This document shows, in pieces, positions 1 to 8,600 of a DNA stretch of 64,000 nucleotides. The first letter of the stretch is position 1. Every line of letters begins with the position of its first letter. Origin of the DNA: Ruminococcus sp. (GTDB lineage: Bacteria; Bacillota; Clostridia; Oscillospirales; Ruminococcaceae); NCBI RefSeq assembly GCF_019423705.1, contig NZ_JAHZAX010000004.1:124001-188000 (forward strand), read 5' to 3'. A program made the position numbers and the translations under genes. A model generated the notes under the pieces. That model searched no databases. It saw only the letters and a list, made by a program, of their open reading frames with translations, and had not been told where the DNA came from.

Positions 1-1
1 T

Positions 2-412
2 ATCGAGGAGATAATAAAGCCCTGCGGACTTTACAAGACGAAGGCTCGCTCTATCGTAACGATGTGCAGGCAGATAATGGAGAATTTCGGCGGCGAGATA
101 CCTGACACTATCGAAGAGCTAACCACTCTCGCAGGCATAGGCAGAAAAACCGCCAACCTTGTTATGGGCGACGTTTTTCATAAGCCTGCGGTGGTGACGG
201 ATACCCATTGTATAAGGATATGCGGCAGGCTCGGTCTCACAAGCAATAAAGAGCCTGCAAAGGTGGAAGCCGACCTGCGAAAGATATTGCCCCCAGAAAA
301 GTCCTCAGACTTCTGCCATAGGCTCGTGCTGTTCGGTCGTGAATACTGCAAGGCAAGAGGCGAGCGCTGCGGTGAATGTCCGCTGCTGGATTTATGCGGA
401 ATAAGAAAATAG
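2..412 (+). CDS. nth: Endonuclease III, 3' part
   Basis: C-terminal part of a DNA glycosylase/AP lyase of base-excision repair that removes oxidised pyrimidines. The reading frame is open to the left window edge (first full codon at 2), so the start is missing. The visible part has the helix-hairpin-helix LAGIGRKTAN, with the lysine that attacks the damaged nucleotide, the VTDTHCIR segment holding the catalytic aspartate, and the four-cysteine iron-sulfur motif C-X6-C-X2-C-X5-C at the end (CKARGERCGECPLLDLC). No intrinsic terminator is visible directly after the stop. Family assignment is very safe. Confidence 0.95.
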   Translation: MEEIIKPCGLYKTKARSIVTMCRQIMENFGGEIPDTIEELTTLAGIGRKTANLVMGDVFHKPAVVTDTHCIRICGRLGLTSNKEPAKVEADLRKILPPEKSSDFCHRLVLFGREYCKARGERCGECPLLDLCGIRK

Positions 413-496
413 CCCTCTGCAAAATGTGCAGTTTATCGCACAGCGTTTTCGGGTAATTTTCAGTCTGCCAACGTACAAAGAACGATAAATGCAAGG

Positions 497-525
497 TTGC
501 ATTTTCGGCTGCAAAGTAGTATAAT
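497..525 (+). promoter_or_regulatory. Sigma-A-type promoter for the DUF5662 gene
   Basis: TTGCAT (497-502), 17-nt spacer, TATAAT (520-525), about 75 nt upstream of the TTG start at 600. Confidence 0.65.
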
Positions 526-599
526 GTACATATCAATATATTAATATATCAATATAGTGCGTGCCGCATTGACGGCTCACGCAGGAGGAGACGAGTAAC

Positions 600-1127
600 T
601 TGATAAAAGCTTGGGAGCATTTCAAGACCGTGACAAGACATCGCCACGGGGTAATAAAAAACTGCTTTAGGGCAGGCATACCCTGGCAAGGGCTGCGCCA
701 CGACCTGTCGAAATATTCCCCCGAGGAATTTATAAACGGCTGTAAATATTATCAAGGCACACGCTCCCCACACGAAGGCGAAAGGGAAGCCTACGGCTTT
801 TCCTACGGCTGGATGCACCACAAGGGCAGGAACAAGCACCATTTTGAGTATTGGACAGATTACAACACCAAAACAAAGCTTATGGAGCCTGTGAAAATGC
901 CGCTGAAATATGTAAAAGAAATGTTCTGCGACAGGGTTGCGGCGAGCAAGATATATATGAAGGACAGCTATGACGACGGCGCACCGCTGGCGTATTTTCT
1001 CAAGGCAAAGAAAACAAGAGTTATCCACCCCGAGACTTCAGAGCTTATCGAAAAGCTGCTGACAATGCTAAAAGACAAGGGCGAGGACTACACCTTTGCT
1101 TATATAAGACGGCTGAAAAAATATTAA
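600..1127 (+). CDS. DUF5662 family protein
   Basis: Conserved protein of 175 residues and unknown function. The N-terminus is rich in His, Arg and Trp (WEHFKTVTRHRHGVIKNC), followed by LRHDLSKYSPEEF and a WMHHKGRNKHHFEYW segment. These clustered histidines and aspartates are the conserved core of DUF5662 and suggest metal binding or hydrolase-like chemistry; that is inference only. The start is TTG, chosen because a strong AGGAGG (583-588) lies 11 nt upstream and no ATG follows nearby. A promoter lies at 497-525. It probably shares its transcript with the small gene at 1153. Confidence 0.8.
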   Translation: MIKAWEHFKTVTRHRHGVIKNCFRAGIPWQGLRHDLSKYSPEEFINGCKYYQGTRSPHEGEREAYGFSYGWMHHKGRNKHHFEYWTDYNTKTKLMEPVKMPLKYVKEMFCDRVAASKIYMKDSYDDGAPLAYFLKAKKTRVIHPETSELIEKLLTMLKDKGEDYTFAYIRRLKKY

Positions 1128-1152
1128 GAAATTTGATTGCGGAAGTGATAAA

Positions 1153-1371
1153 ATGAGCATTTTCAAAAAGAAGATATCGGGCAGCGTGCCGAAAGAGTGC
1201 GAGGGAATGGAAGTGCTCATTATGACGGGCAGCTGCACAGGTGAACAGACGATTGGCTTTTACGATCGCAGCAGGCACGAGCTTATGTATGCGGAATTTG
1301 TCCGCAGCAAAGATGATATCGCCGCATTTTATGAGCGATACGGACTGCCCCAGCCGAAATCTGAAAAGTGA
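1153..1371 (+). CDS. Hypothetical small protein (72 aa)
   Basis: Not recognised. Soluble, mixed-charge protein of 72 residues with no signal peptide or membrane segment. It starts MSIFKKKISG and contains GSCTGEQTIGFYD and a C-terminal helix rich in Asp, Ala and Tyr. The ATG has a GGAAG-type ribosome site just upstream. It lies 25 nt after the DUF5662 gene and ends just before a strong intrinsic terminator, so both genes probably form one transcript. Confidence 0.6.
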   Translation: MSIFKKKISGSVPKECEGMEVLIMTGSCTGEQTIGFYDRSRHELMYAEFVRSKDDIAAFYERYGLPQPKSEK

Positions 1372-1378
1372 ATACAAG

Positions 1379-1419
1379 AAATATCGCAGAAGGTGAAAAT
1401 TATCCTCTGCGATATTTTT
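1379..1419 (+). terminator. Intrinsic terminator after the 1153 gene
   Basis: Stem AAATATCGCAGAAGG pairs with CCTCTGCGATATTT across a short loop, ending in a T-run. The remainder of the gap, 1420-1679, has an AT-rich imperfect palindrome near 1525-1550 (TTCATAA...TTATGAA) and no gene that I can support. Confidence 0.8.
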
Positions 1420-1679
1420 ATGCTCGAGGCGTATATTGTAACGCAAAAATGAATAATAAATGACGGCTCGTGTAATAATATACCAAGGTGCAAAAAGGCA
1501 AATGCCTAAAAACCGTGGGTTCATAAAATAATTGCAATTATGAAATAAGTTAAATGTGGCTAAATTATAAATTCTGTTTCTACGGTGTGAATAAGTACAA
1601 AATTGTGCCTTGAGTGCCTCAGTTTTTTTATGAAAAGCTACAAAGATTGCGTATAAGCCCGTAAAATGGGGGAAATAAA

Positions 1680-1708
1680 TTGACAAGCACAGGCAAATAA
1701 GTTATAAT
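1680..1708 (+). promoter_or_regulatory. Consensus promoter for the HU gene
   Basis: Perfect TTGACA (1680-1685), 17-nt spacer, perfect TATAAT (1703-1708), 98 nt before the HU start. An exact consensus fits the high expression usual for HU. Confidence 0.85.
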
Positions 1709-1805
1709 AACAGCATAAAAGGGCGGTTGTGCAAATGCGCAAAATGGCATTGTACAGCATATCAAACAATAAAAAATTTAAAATTATTATGGAGGTAGCA
1801 CGAAA

Positions 1806-2084
1806 ATGACAAAGAATGATCTTATCGCTGCGATCGCAGAAAAGGGCGGCTATACTAAAAAGGAGGCCGAGCAGGCACTTTCAGCAGTAACAGGCACTAT
1901 CACAGAGGCTTTGACAAAGGGAGAAAAGGTCTCGATAGTAGGTTTCGGTTCATTTGAGGTAAGAGACCGTGCTGCAAAGGATTCTATCAATCCTGCAACA
2001 AAGCAGCCTATCCACGTTGACGCAAAGAAAGTTCCGGCATTTAAGGCTGGCAAGGCTCTTAAAGAAGCAGTCGATAAAAAGTAA
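1806..2084 (+). CDS. hup: HU family DNA-binding protein
   Basis: Nucleoid protein that bends and compacts DNA as a dimer. The length, 92 residues, is standard. The N-terminal helical part begins MTKNDLIAAIAEKGGYTKKE, the GFGSFEVRDRAA stretch is the family signature, and the DNA-gripping arm contains NPATKQPIHVDAKKVPAFKAG with the conserved proline at its tip. An AGGAGGT-type ribosome site lies about 10 nt upstream, and an exact consensus promoter precedes it. The H1-like gene at 2112 follows closely with its own ribosome site, so both chromatin-type proteins may be co-expressed. Confidence 0.97.
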   Translation: MTKNDLIAAIAEKGGYTKKEAEQALSAVTGTITEALTKGEKVSIVGFGSFEVRDRAAKDSINPATKQPIHVDAKKVPAFKAGKALKEAVDKK

Positions 2085-2111
2085 TGTAATAAGGTAAGGA
2101 GAGATTTGGTA

Positions 2112-2525
2112 ATGGCTGAAAAGAAGATCAATGCTCCTGCTGAAAAGGCAGAAGAGGCTGTAAAGGAAGTCAAGGCTGAGGTAAAGGCTGCCGCTGAAAA
2201 GACAGGCGAAGCCGTTAAGGCAACAGCAAAGAAGGCAGTAAAGTCTGCTGAAAAGGCTGTAAAGACCGCAGCAAAGGCAACAAAGGAGAAGAAGGAAACA
2301 GTCAAGAAGGCTGTCAAGGCAGAGGTAAAGGACGAAGTTATCCTTCAGATCGGCGGCAAGGAAGACATCAACATTGACACTATCGTTGAAGCTGCCAAGG
2401 CTGACTACAAGGCAAAGGGTCACAGAGCACCAAAGACTGTAACACTCTACATCAAGCCTGAAGAAGGCGTAGCATACTACACAGTTAAGGGCATCGGTTC
2501 GGAGGGTCAAAAGGTTTCTTTTTAA
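2112..2525 (+). CDS. DUF6465 family protein with histone H1-like Lys/Ala-rich N-terminus
   Basis: 137 residues in two parts. Residues 1 to about 72 are almost only Ala, Lys, Glu and Val in degenerate KAVK/AEKA repeats, as in histone H1 tails and bacterial Hc1/AlgP-like proteins. The C-terminal part (EVILQIGGKEDINIDTIVEAA onward) matches the DUF6465 domain. ATG at 2112 is preferred over the TTG at 2106, because AAGGAGAG (about 2095-2102) is then correctly spaced. It lies 27 nt after the HU gene. A role in nucleoid structure is inferred from composition and neighbourhood; the domain's function is unknown. Confidence 0.8.
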   Translation: MAEKKINAPAEKAEEAVKEVKAEVKAAAEKTGEAVKATAKKAVKSAEKAVKTAAKATKEKKETVKKAVKAEVKDEVILQIGGKEDINIDTIVEAAKADYKAKGHRAPKTVTLYIKPEEGVAYYTVKGIGSEGQKVSF

Positions 2526-2530
2526 AACGG

Positions 2531-2556
2531 TAGGGGCGAACATCGTTCGCCCGTTA
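2531..2556. repeat. Short GGGCGAAC hairpin repeat
   Basis: TAGGGGCGAACATCGTTCGC followed by CCGTTA: an 8-bp stem with an ATC loop. The same unit recurs inside the 130-bp elements (9223, 36101, 43341) and alone at 28095 and 55308. Confidence 0.75.
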
Positions 2557-2587
2557 GCTATCCGCTATTATAAATAGAACACAATGT

Positions 2588-2618
2588 AGGGGCGACCTTT
2601 GGTCGCCCCTTTTGTTTG
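2588..2618 (+). terminator. Hairpin repeat acting as intrinsic terminator
   Basis: GGGGCGACC-TTT-GGTCGCCCC followed by TTTTGTTT: a perfect 9-bp GC-rich stem and T-run, fit to end the HU/DUF6465 transcript. It is a variant of the scattered GGGGCGA repeats; the inverse form is at 59546. Confidence 0.75.
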
Positions 2619-2741
2619 CACTACATTTTTATTGATAACCCTTTTTTGCCTACTCTCCGTGTTACACTATCCATTGTATTGCGCCACCCTTTTGTTGCGC
2701 CTTTTTATATCTGTTTGCACGTAATTAACCCCCACCAAAGC

Positions 2742-2775
2742 AAAAAATACAGGACATAAAGCCCTGTATTTTTTT
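2742..2775. terminator. Bidirectional terminator
   Basis: AAAAAATACAGG and CCTGTATTTTTTT flank a 9-nt loop. T-runs on both strands suit it to end the minus-strand gene at 2817 and plus-strand transcripts. Confidence 0.75.
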
Positions 2776-2816
2776 CGTTATTTAAGAAAGTTGATGAAAT
2801 AGATCGTAATCAAATG

Positions 2817-3368
2817 TTACCCCTGTGGCGGAGTAGAGAAGAACGTCTGCCAAGCATAGCCCTTTGTGCCGTTGTATTCAACATAATACCAGCCGTTTTC
2901 ATTGCGGTAGTATTTGCAGGTCGCACCCGATGGGATAGTCAGCAGATTTTCCGAGCTTGAAGTCGGTTGTGGGTGCAGGTAAACAGCGCTTATACATTGG
3001 ATATCGCCAACTGCGTCACCGCTTTCGCTGTCGTCGCCGCTGTACGGGTCTTCGTCCTCTTCGGTGGTCTTTTTGGTCTTTTTAGTCTCTTCGGGAGCTT
3101 CCGTCGTGGTCGTAGTCTTTGGCGGAACGTACTCTGTCGAAGTGATAGTACCCGTCTTTTTCGGGGTGGTGTTCGTGTTTATAAACAAGCTCTTTGCGAA
3201 TATCATTACAACGATTATTACCACAAGCAGAGTGATAAGTATAGCGATTATGCCCTTTACCGTCGGCGTCAGCCAAGTCGAAGAAGCGGCACTCTGCTGA
3301 GGACGCTGATCATAATGTTGTCCCTGCTGTCTGCGGTTATAATTTTCTCTGTTTCTATTGTCAGACAT
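2817..3368 (-). CDS. Membrane-anchored protein with C-terminal SH3-like domain
   Basis: 183 residues. A polar, Gln/Arg-rich cytoplasmic N-terminus (about 1-35) is followed by one strong membrane helix (about 38-62, GIIAILITLLVVIIVVMIF), then a Thr/Glu/Lys-rich low-complexity linker, and at the end a bacterial SH3-type segment (AVYLHPQPTSSSENLLTIPS ... YVEYNGTKGYAWQTF). The topology places the SH3 part outside, where such domains often bind the cell wall. GAAAGGA lies upstream of the ATG. It is a single-gene unit with a bidirectional terminator behind it. The exact role is unknown. Confidence 0.7.
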   Translation of the reverse strand: MSDNRNRENYNRRQQGQHYDQRPQQSAASSTWLTPTVKGIIAILITLLVVIIVVMIFAKSLFINTNTTPKKTGTITSTEYVPPKTTTTTEAPEETKKTKKTTEEDEDPYSGDDSESGDAVGDIQCISAVYLHPQPTSSSENLLTIPSGATCKYYRNENGWYYVEYNGTKGYAWQTFFSTPPQG

Positions 3369-3507
3369 TATAAATGCTCAATCCTTTCAAAATTTCACAA
3401 ACCGCAAAATACGCCATAAAGCATATTTCGACTGTTTTCGTGATCGTTCAATATAATTATACATAAAAATTTCGTGCCTGTCAATTAAAATTCGGTTACA
3501 TTAATTA

Positions 3508-3683
3508 CAGGCAACAGCGCATAGGGAACGTCCAGCGGCTTTGCACGCAATCTGCTTGCAGATTTTCCGCCATATCACCCAAAAACGACTTGACATACGC
3601 TAGTATGCCTGCGCCGTTTTTAGATGATCTGACAAAAAATCTGACGGCGCATCTTACGCACAATCCCTATGCGCTGTTGCCTG
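3508..3683. repeat. 176-bp imperfect palindrome with 19-bp perfect ends
   Basis: The ends CAGGCAACAGCGCATAGGG (3508-3526) and its exact complement (3665-3683) are perfect. Inside, AGATTTT...CAAAAACG on the left partly matches the right arm, so the whole unit folds as one long hairpin around about 3600. There is no coding potential. It could be a MITE-like element or a structured transcript. It occupies most of the 547-bp gap between the SH3 protein and the phosphofructokinase gene. Confidence 0.7.
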
Positions 3684-3837
3684 ATGTATCATATGAAAAT
3701 CTTATGATAAACTCGTGAGAGCAAATATGTTTTTTCATTATTCGATATAGATAACGTTTTCCACTTACCTTATTTTGTGACAAAGTGAAAACTTTTATGC
3801 GATTTTTGCTTTTAGGCTTTTAATTCTTTATATTGTA

Positions 3838-3846
3838 TGCTATAAT
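3838..3846 (+). promoter_or_regulatory. Extended -10 promoter for pfp
   Basis: TGC-TATAAT (extended -10) 69 nt before the start of the phosphofructokinase gene. No good -35 is visible. Confidence 0.5.
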
Positions 3847-3915
3847 AATCATAAATATTAATATATGAAAACTTGAGATTAAATTTATTATAATTGGTGA
3901 GGAGATAGATCAAGT

Positions 3916-5115
3916 ATGAATATTGCCGTTGCACAATCAGGCGGACCGACCTGCGCAATAAATGCGTCATTGGTGGGCGTTTTCAAGCAGGCTGTTAAAA
4001 CTCCGGAGATCGACGCCGTTTTCGGTTCTCTTAATGGTATCGAGGGCATAATAAACGACAGGCTCATAAACCTCAGACAGGTCATAAAGACCAACGAGGA
4101 TATGGAGCTTCTGAGACAGACCCCGTCCACAGTTTTGGGCTCTTGCCGATACAAGCTCCCCGATGTGGAAGAGGGCAGCGAGACTTATGAGCGTATCCTC
4201 AACTGTCTTGAAAAGCACAGGATAGAAGCATTTTTCTACATTGGCGGCAACGATTCAATGGATACAGTCGCAAAGCTTTCCGATTATATCGCAAGCGTTG
4301 GCTCGAATATAAAGGTGATAGGCGTGCCAAAGACTATCGACAACGACCTGCCAATAACAGATCACACCCCTGGTTTTGGCTCTGCCGCAAAATATGTTGC
4401 CGCAACTATCCAAGAGATAATCCGTGACAGCATAGTTTACTCGATCGAGTCCGTTACGATCGTTGAGGTAATGGGCAGACACGCAGGCTGGCTGACGGCT
4501 TCAACTTGCGTTCTGAGGGCGAATGACGAGATCGCTCCGCACCTTATCTATCTCCCAGAGCGTGAATTCACCGCAGAGAAGTTCCTTGAGGACGTTCGCT
4601 GTCAAATGGCAAAGCACAAGGCAGTTATCGTTGCAGTCTCCGAGGGCGTAAAGCTCAAGGGCGAGGAAAACAAGCCGAGAATGGTGGATAATTTCGGCCA
4701 CGAGTATCTTTCGGGCATCGGCAAGACATTGGAGCAGCTTGTTAAGGAAAACATTGGCTGCAAAGTCCGTTCCATCGAGCTAAACGTTATGCAGCGCTGC
4801 TCATCCCACATCTGCTCAAAGACTGACATAGACGAAGCCGAGGAGATCGGTTCCGCAGGCGTAAGGGCAGCATTGGCAGGCGAAACAGGCAAGATGATGA
4901 TATTCAAGCGCCTCAGCGACGTGCCATACGTTGTGACAGTAGAAAGCGCCGACGCACATCAGACCGCCAACAAAGAAAAGTTCTTCCCCTCAAAGTGGAT
5001 ATCCCAAGACGGCAGCGACGTAAGACCCGAAGCGATAAAATACTTCCTGCCCCTCATTCAAGGCGAAGTAAAAATAGCAATGAAAAACGGAATGCCCGTC
5101 CATTTCAAATTGTAG
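3916..5115 (+). CDS. pfp: Pyrophosphate-dependent phosphofructokinase
   Basis: Transfers phosphate to fructose 6-phosphate to give fructose 1,6-bisphosphate in glycolysis; the PPi form is reversible. 399 residues. The PFK fold is shown by QSGGPTCAIN at the start, GGNDS at 110-114, PKTIDND at 138-144 (with the catalytic Asp of TIDND) and MGRHAGW at 186-192. Donor choice is readable: the GGxDS Asp (D113) and the Lys before TIDND (K139) are typical of PPi users, where ATP enzymes have Gly at both places. AGGAGA lies upstream of the ATG. It is single-gene, with a GAGGAAT repeat starting right after the stop. PPi use is inferred from these residues. Confidence 0.92.
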   Translation: MNIAVAQSGGPTCAINASLVGVFKQAVKTPEIDAVFGSLNGIEGIINDRLINLRQVIKTNEDMELLRQTPSTVLGSCRYKLPDVEEGSETYERILNCLEKHRIEAFFYIGGNDSMDTVAKLSDYIASVGSNIKVIGVPKTIDNDLPITDHTPGFGSAAKYVAATIQEIIRDSIVYSIESVTIVEVMGRHAGWLTASTCVLRANDEIAPHLIYLPEREFTAEKFLEDVRCQMAKHKAVIVAVSEGVKLKGEENKPRMVDNFGHEYLSGIGKTLEQLVKENIGCKVRSIELNVMQRCSSHICSKTDIDEAEEIGSAGVRAALAGETGKMMIFKRLSDVPYVVTVESADAHQTANKEKFFPSKWISQDGSDVRPEAIKYFLPLIQGEVKIAMKNGMPVHFKL

Positions 5116-5120
5116 TGATG

Positions 5121-5172
5121 AATGAGGAGTGAGGAATGAGGAATTATGGTATCGCCGTTGGCGATGATCTTA
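5121..5172 (+). repeat. GAGGAAT/ATCGCC hairpin repeat, copy 1
   Basis: Runs of TGAGGA(A/G)-type heptads followed by TATGGT and the hairpin ATCGCC-GTT-GGCGAT. It begins a few bases after the pfp stop codon. Other copies are at 10410, 15474, 27895, 43570 (inverted), 55819 and 57721. Confidence 0.75.
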
Positions 5173-5223
5173 CTCTCATCCTTTTCACACAGATATATTT
5201 CAAAACAAAAGCGTGCCAACCTA

Positions 5224-5252
5224 TTGACACGTCCTAAAAATTGTTGTATAAT
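5224..5252 (+). promoter_or_regulatory. Promoter of the putative antitoxin RNA
   Basis: TTGACA (5224-5229), exactly 17 nt, TATAAT (5247-5252): a full consensus that fires towards the minus-strand toxin gene, with no plus-strand ORF behind it. Confidence 0.8.
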
Positions 5253-5258
5253 AAAAAT

Positions 5259-5348
5259 AGAAAAGGCAGATCGTATAGACGGTTGGCCTCATATGCTTTG
5301 TTATTGAAAAATAACTGCCTTATTTGGTCGTGGGGCGGTTATTTTTTT
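5259..5348 (+). ncRNA. Putative antitoxin RNA of a type I toxin-antitoxin locus
   Basis: A transcript from the consensus promoter at 5224 would run about 90 nt and end at the shared hairpin terminator at 5307-5348. It has no ORF. Its 3' terminator stem is antisense to the end of the toxin mRNA, including the toxin stop codon. Its first 30 nt (5260-5290) resemble the first 35 nt of the opposing toxin RNA, so the two transcripts begin with similar sequences. Such convergent organisation with a shared bidirectional terminator is that of Fst/par-type systems. The TSS positions are inferred. Confidence 0.6.
5307..5348. terminator. Bidirectional terminator shared by toxin and antitoxin RNAs
   Basis: AAAATAACTGCC pairs with GGGCGGTTATTTTTTT; T-runs on both strands. 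It lies at the meeting point of two convergent consensus promoters. Confidence 0.8.
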
Positions 5349-5416
5349 ATGTTCTTTATCAGTTCATTAAGAACGATCAGTAACACAATAGTCAATACGA
5401 AGTAAACTAAGTCCAT
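5339..5416 (-). CDS. Putative type I toxin, 25-aa membrane peptide
   Basis: A 25-residue peptide, starting MDLVYFVLTIVLLIVLNELI and ending in NIKK-type basic residues: one hydrophobic helix with a lysine-rich tail, the usual form of Fst/TxpA-like toxins that damage the membrane. The ribosome site is very strong (GGAGGTGAT, 8 nt before the ATG). The mRNA would start near 5525 from TTGACA-N17-TATACT (5532-5560), giving a leader of about 110 nt, and stop in the bidirectional hairpin that contains the stop codon. There is no sequence identity to a named toxin that I can confirm; the call rests on peptide form and locus layout. Confidence 0.65.
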   Translation of the reverse strand: MDLVYFVLTIVLLIVLNELIKNIKK

Positions 5417-5531
5417 TCTATCACCTCCGTTTCCATATCCTATTTTGCCTGACTTTTCAGCCGACAATATTCAGATTATGTACGTTTGGAGGACAACCGC
5501 CTACCGTATAGATCTACCTTTTCCGACATAA

Positions 5532-5560
5532 AGTATAACACAAATATCTTTATTTGTCAA
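5532..5560 (-). promoter_or_regulatory. Promoter of the putative toxin mRNA
   Basis: On the minus strand TTGACA (5560-5555), 17 nt, TATACT (5537-5532). Confidence 0.8.
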
Positions 5561-5572
5561 ATTTTTGCACAC

Positions 5573-5607
5573 AAAAAAAGAGCGCACATTCATTTGTGCG
5601 CTCTTTT
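5573..5607 (-). terminator. Terminator of ileS
   Basis: GAGCGCACA and TGTGCGCTC form a perfect 9-bp stem with loop TTCATT, followed on the minus strand by seven T. It lies just after the ileS stop. Confidence 0.85.
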
Positions 5608-5624
5608 CATATTATCTCAAATTA

Positions 5625-8600
5625 TCAGATCTTCTCAACGCCGATAGAAACTTTTTCGCCGTTGATATCCCAATCCTTGACATTGCCCTTAGCCTCGCCG
5701 AGAATGATGTTGTCCGCAAGAACATCGTGAGAAATGCTGTCTCTGTTCTTGTCTACAACTGTCGTTACCTTCTCGCTGCCGCTGACATAAACTGTAATGT
5801 GATCCATTACCTCAAAGCCGGAGTCTTTTCTCATCGTCTGGACTTTGCTGATAACTTCTCTTACAAAGCCTTCCTCGATAAGCTCAGGTGTCAAAACTGT
5901 GCTGATAGCAACAGTTACGCCGCCCTCAGAAAGGGTGTAGAAGCCTTCCTTCTGCTCAGACTCGATAAGAACATCTTCCTTGTCAAGCGTGATCTCGCCG
6001 ATAGAAATGTTGAGCTTGAGGCTGCCTGTCTCGTTGAGCTCGCCCATTGCCTTGTGGCCGTCAAGCTGTGAAAGCTGAGTTCTGATCTCGCCAAGCTGCT
6101 TGCCGTATTTTGGACCAAGGGTCTTGAGCTGTGGCTTGAACTTGTAGTCGATATATGCAGATACATCGTTTGAGAACTGAACTTCCTTGAGATTGAGCTC
6201 GTCTCTGATGATGTCGATATAGTAATCGTCAAGTGCGTGGTCAGCTGCAACGTACATTACGCTGAGCGGCTGACGGTTCTTGAGGCTTGCGCCGTTTCTT
6301 GCAGAACGTCCAAGAACAACTATCTCAAGTACCTCTTCCATATCTGATTCAAGCTTCTCGTCGATCATATTCTCATCGCAAACTGGATAATCGCAAAGGT
6401 GGATACTCTCAGGAGCGTCCTTGTCAACGCTTCTAACAAGGTTCTGATAGATCTCTTCTGTGATGAATGGGACCATAGGAGCTGCGCACTTGGAAAGTGT
6501 GACAAGTGCCGTGTAAAGGGTCATATAAGCGTTGATCTTGTCCTGTGACATACCCTGTGCCCAGTATCTCTCTCTGCCTCTTCTTACATACCAGTTGGAA
6601 AGATCGTCAACAAATTCCTGCATAGCCTTTGCAGCTTCTGGAATCCTGTAATTGTTAAGGTTGTCATCAGCAGCCTTTATCATAGAGTTCATCTTTGAAA
6701 GCAGCCACTTGTCCATAACGGAAAGCTTGTCATATTCGATCTCGTGCTTTGTCGGGTCGAACTGGTCGATCTCAGCATAAAGCACATAGAAAGCATATGT
6801 GTTCCAAAGTGTGCCCATAAACTTTCTCTGACCTTCTGTAACGCCCTTGTCGTGGAACTTGTTCGGCAGCCAAGGCGCAGAGTTGGTGTAGAAATACCAT
6901 CTGATAGCGTCAGCGCCGTATTTAGCCAAAGCCTCAAATGGGTCAACAGCGTTGCCCTTTGATTTTGACATCTTCTGACCGTTCTCGTCCTGAACAAGAC
7001 CAAGCACAATAACGTTCTTGTAAGGCGCCTTGTCAAAGATAAGCGTTGAGATAGCCAGCAGCGAATAGAACCAGCCTCTTGTCTGGTCAACCGCCTCAGA
7101 AATGAAGTCAGCAGGGAACTGAGCCTCGAAAAGCTCCTTGTTCTCAAATGGATAATGGTGCTGAGCGAAAGGCATCGAACCCGAATCGAACCAGCAGTCG
7201 ATAACTTCTGATACACGGTGCATCTGCTTTCCGCACTCAGGGCACTTGATCGTTACAGCGTCGATATATGGTCTGTGAAGCTCGATATCCTCAGGGCAGT
7301 TGTCTGACATCGACTTCAGCTCTTCGATAGAACCGATAGAATGTCTGTGACCGCATTCGCATTCCCAAATGTTAAGCGGTGTGCCCCAATATCTGTTTCT
7401 TGAAATTCCCCAGTCCTGAACGTTTTTCAGCCAGTCGCCGAAACGTCCCTTACCAATGCTCTCAGGTATCCAGTTGATAGTGTTGTTGTTTGCAATAAGT
7501 CTGTCCTTGACATCTGTCATCTTGATGAACCAAGTGTCTCTTGCATAGTAGATAAGCGGTGAACCACATCTCCAGCAATGTGGATAATCGTGCTCGAACT
7601 TAGGTGCAGCAAAAAGCTTGCCCGACTTGTCAAGATCTTTAAGAACTTCCGGATCAGCGTCCTTTACGAACATTCCTGCGAATGGTGTCTCAGCAGTCAT
7701 ATCGCCCTTGCCGTCAACAAACTGAACGAAAGGCAGATCGTAATTTCTGCCGATACGGGAGTCGTCCTCACCGAAAGCAGGCGCAATGTGTACGATACCT
7801 GTACCGTCTGACATAGTTACATAGCTGTCGCAAGTAACAAAATGTGCCTTCTTGTTCTGCTTCTTTGCACTTTCAGCAGCGCACTCATAAAGAGGCTCGT
7901 ATTCGATGTGCTCAAGATCGCTGCCCTTGTATGTCTCAAGTGCCTTGTATGCAGGCTTGTCCTCTGTTGCAAGCTTGCCAAGAACAGTATCGAGAAGCGC
8001 CTCAGCGAGAATGTAAGTGTAGCCGTCAGCAGCCTCGACCTTGCAGTAAGTCTCATCTGGGTTTACGCAAAGCGCAACGTTTGAAGGCAGCGTCCAAGGC
8101 GTTGTTGTCCAAGCGAGGAAATATTCATCCTTGCCAACAAGTTTGAAACGAACGATCGCAGAACGTTCCTTAACAGTCTTGTATCCCTGAGCAACTTCGT
8201 GAGAAGAAAGGGGAGTTCCGCAGCGTGGGCAGTAAGGAACTATCTTGAAGCCCTTGTAAAGCAAGCCCTTGTCATATATCTGCTTGAGAGCCCACCATTC
8301 AGACTCGATAAAGTTGTTGTCATAGGTAACGTAAGGGTGCTCCATATCAGCCCAGAAACCAACTGTGCCTGAGAAATCCTCCCACATTCCCTTGTATTTC
8401 CATACAGACTCTTTACACTTCTTGATGAATGGCTCAAGTCCGTATTCCTCGATCTGCTCCTTGCCGTCAAGACCGAGCATTTTCTCAACTTCAAGCTCGA
8501 CAGGAAGTCCGTGAGTATCCCAGCCTGCCTTACGAGGAACTTGATAACCCTTCATCGCACGGTATCTTGGTATCATATCCTTGATAGCACGGGTGAGAAC

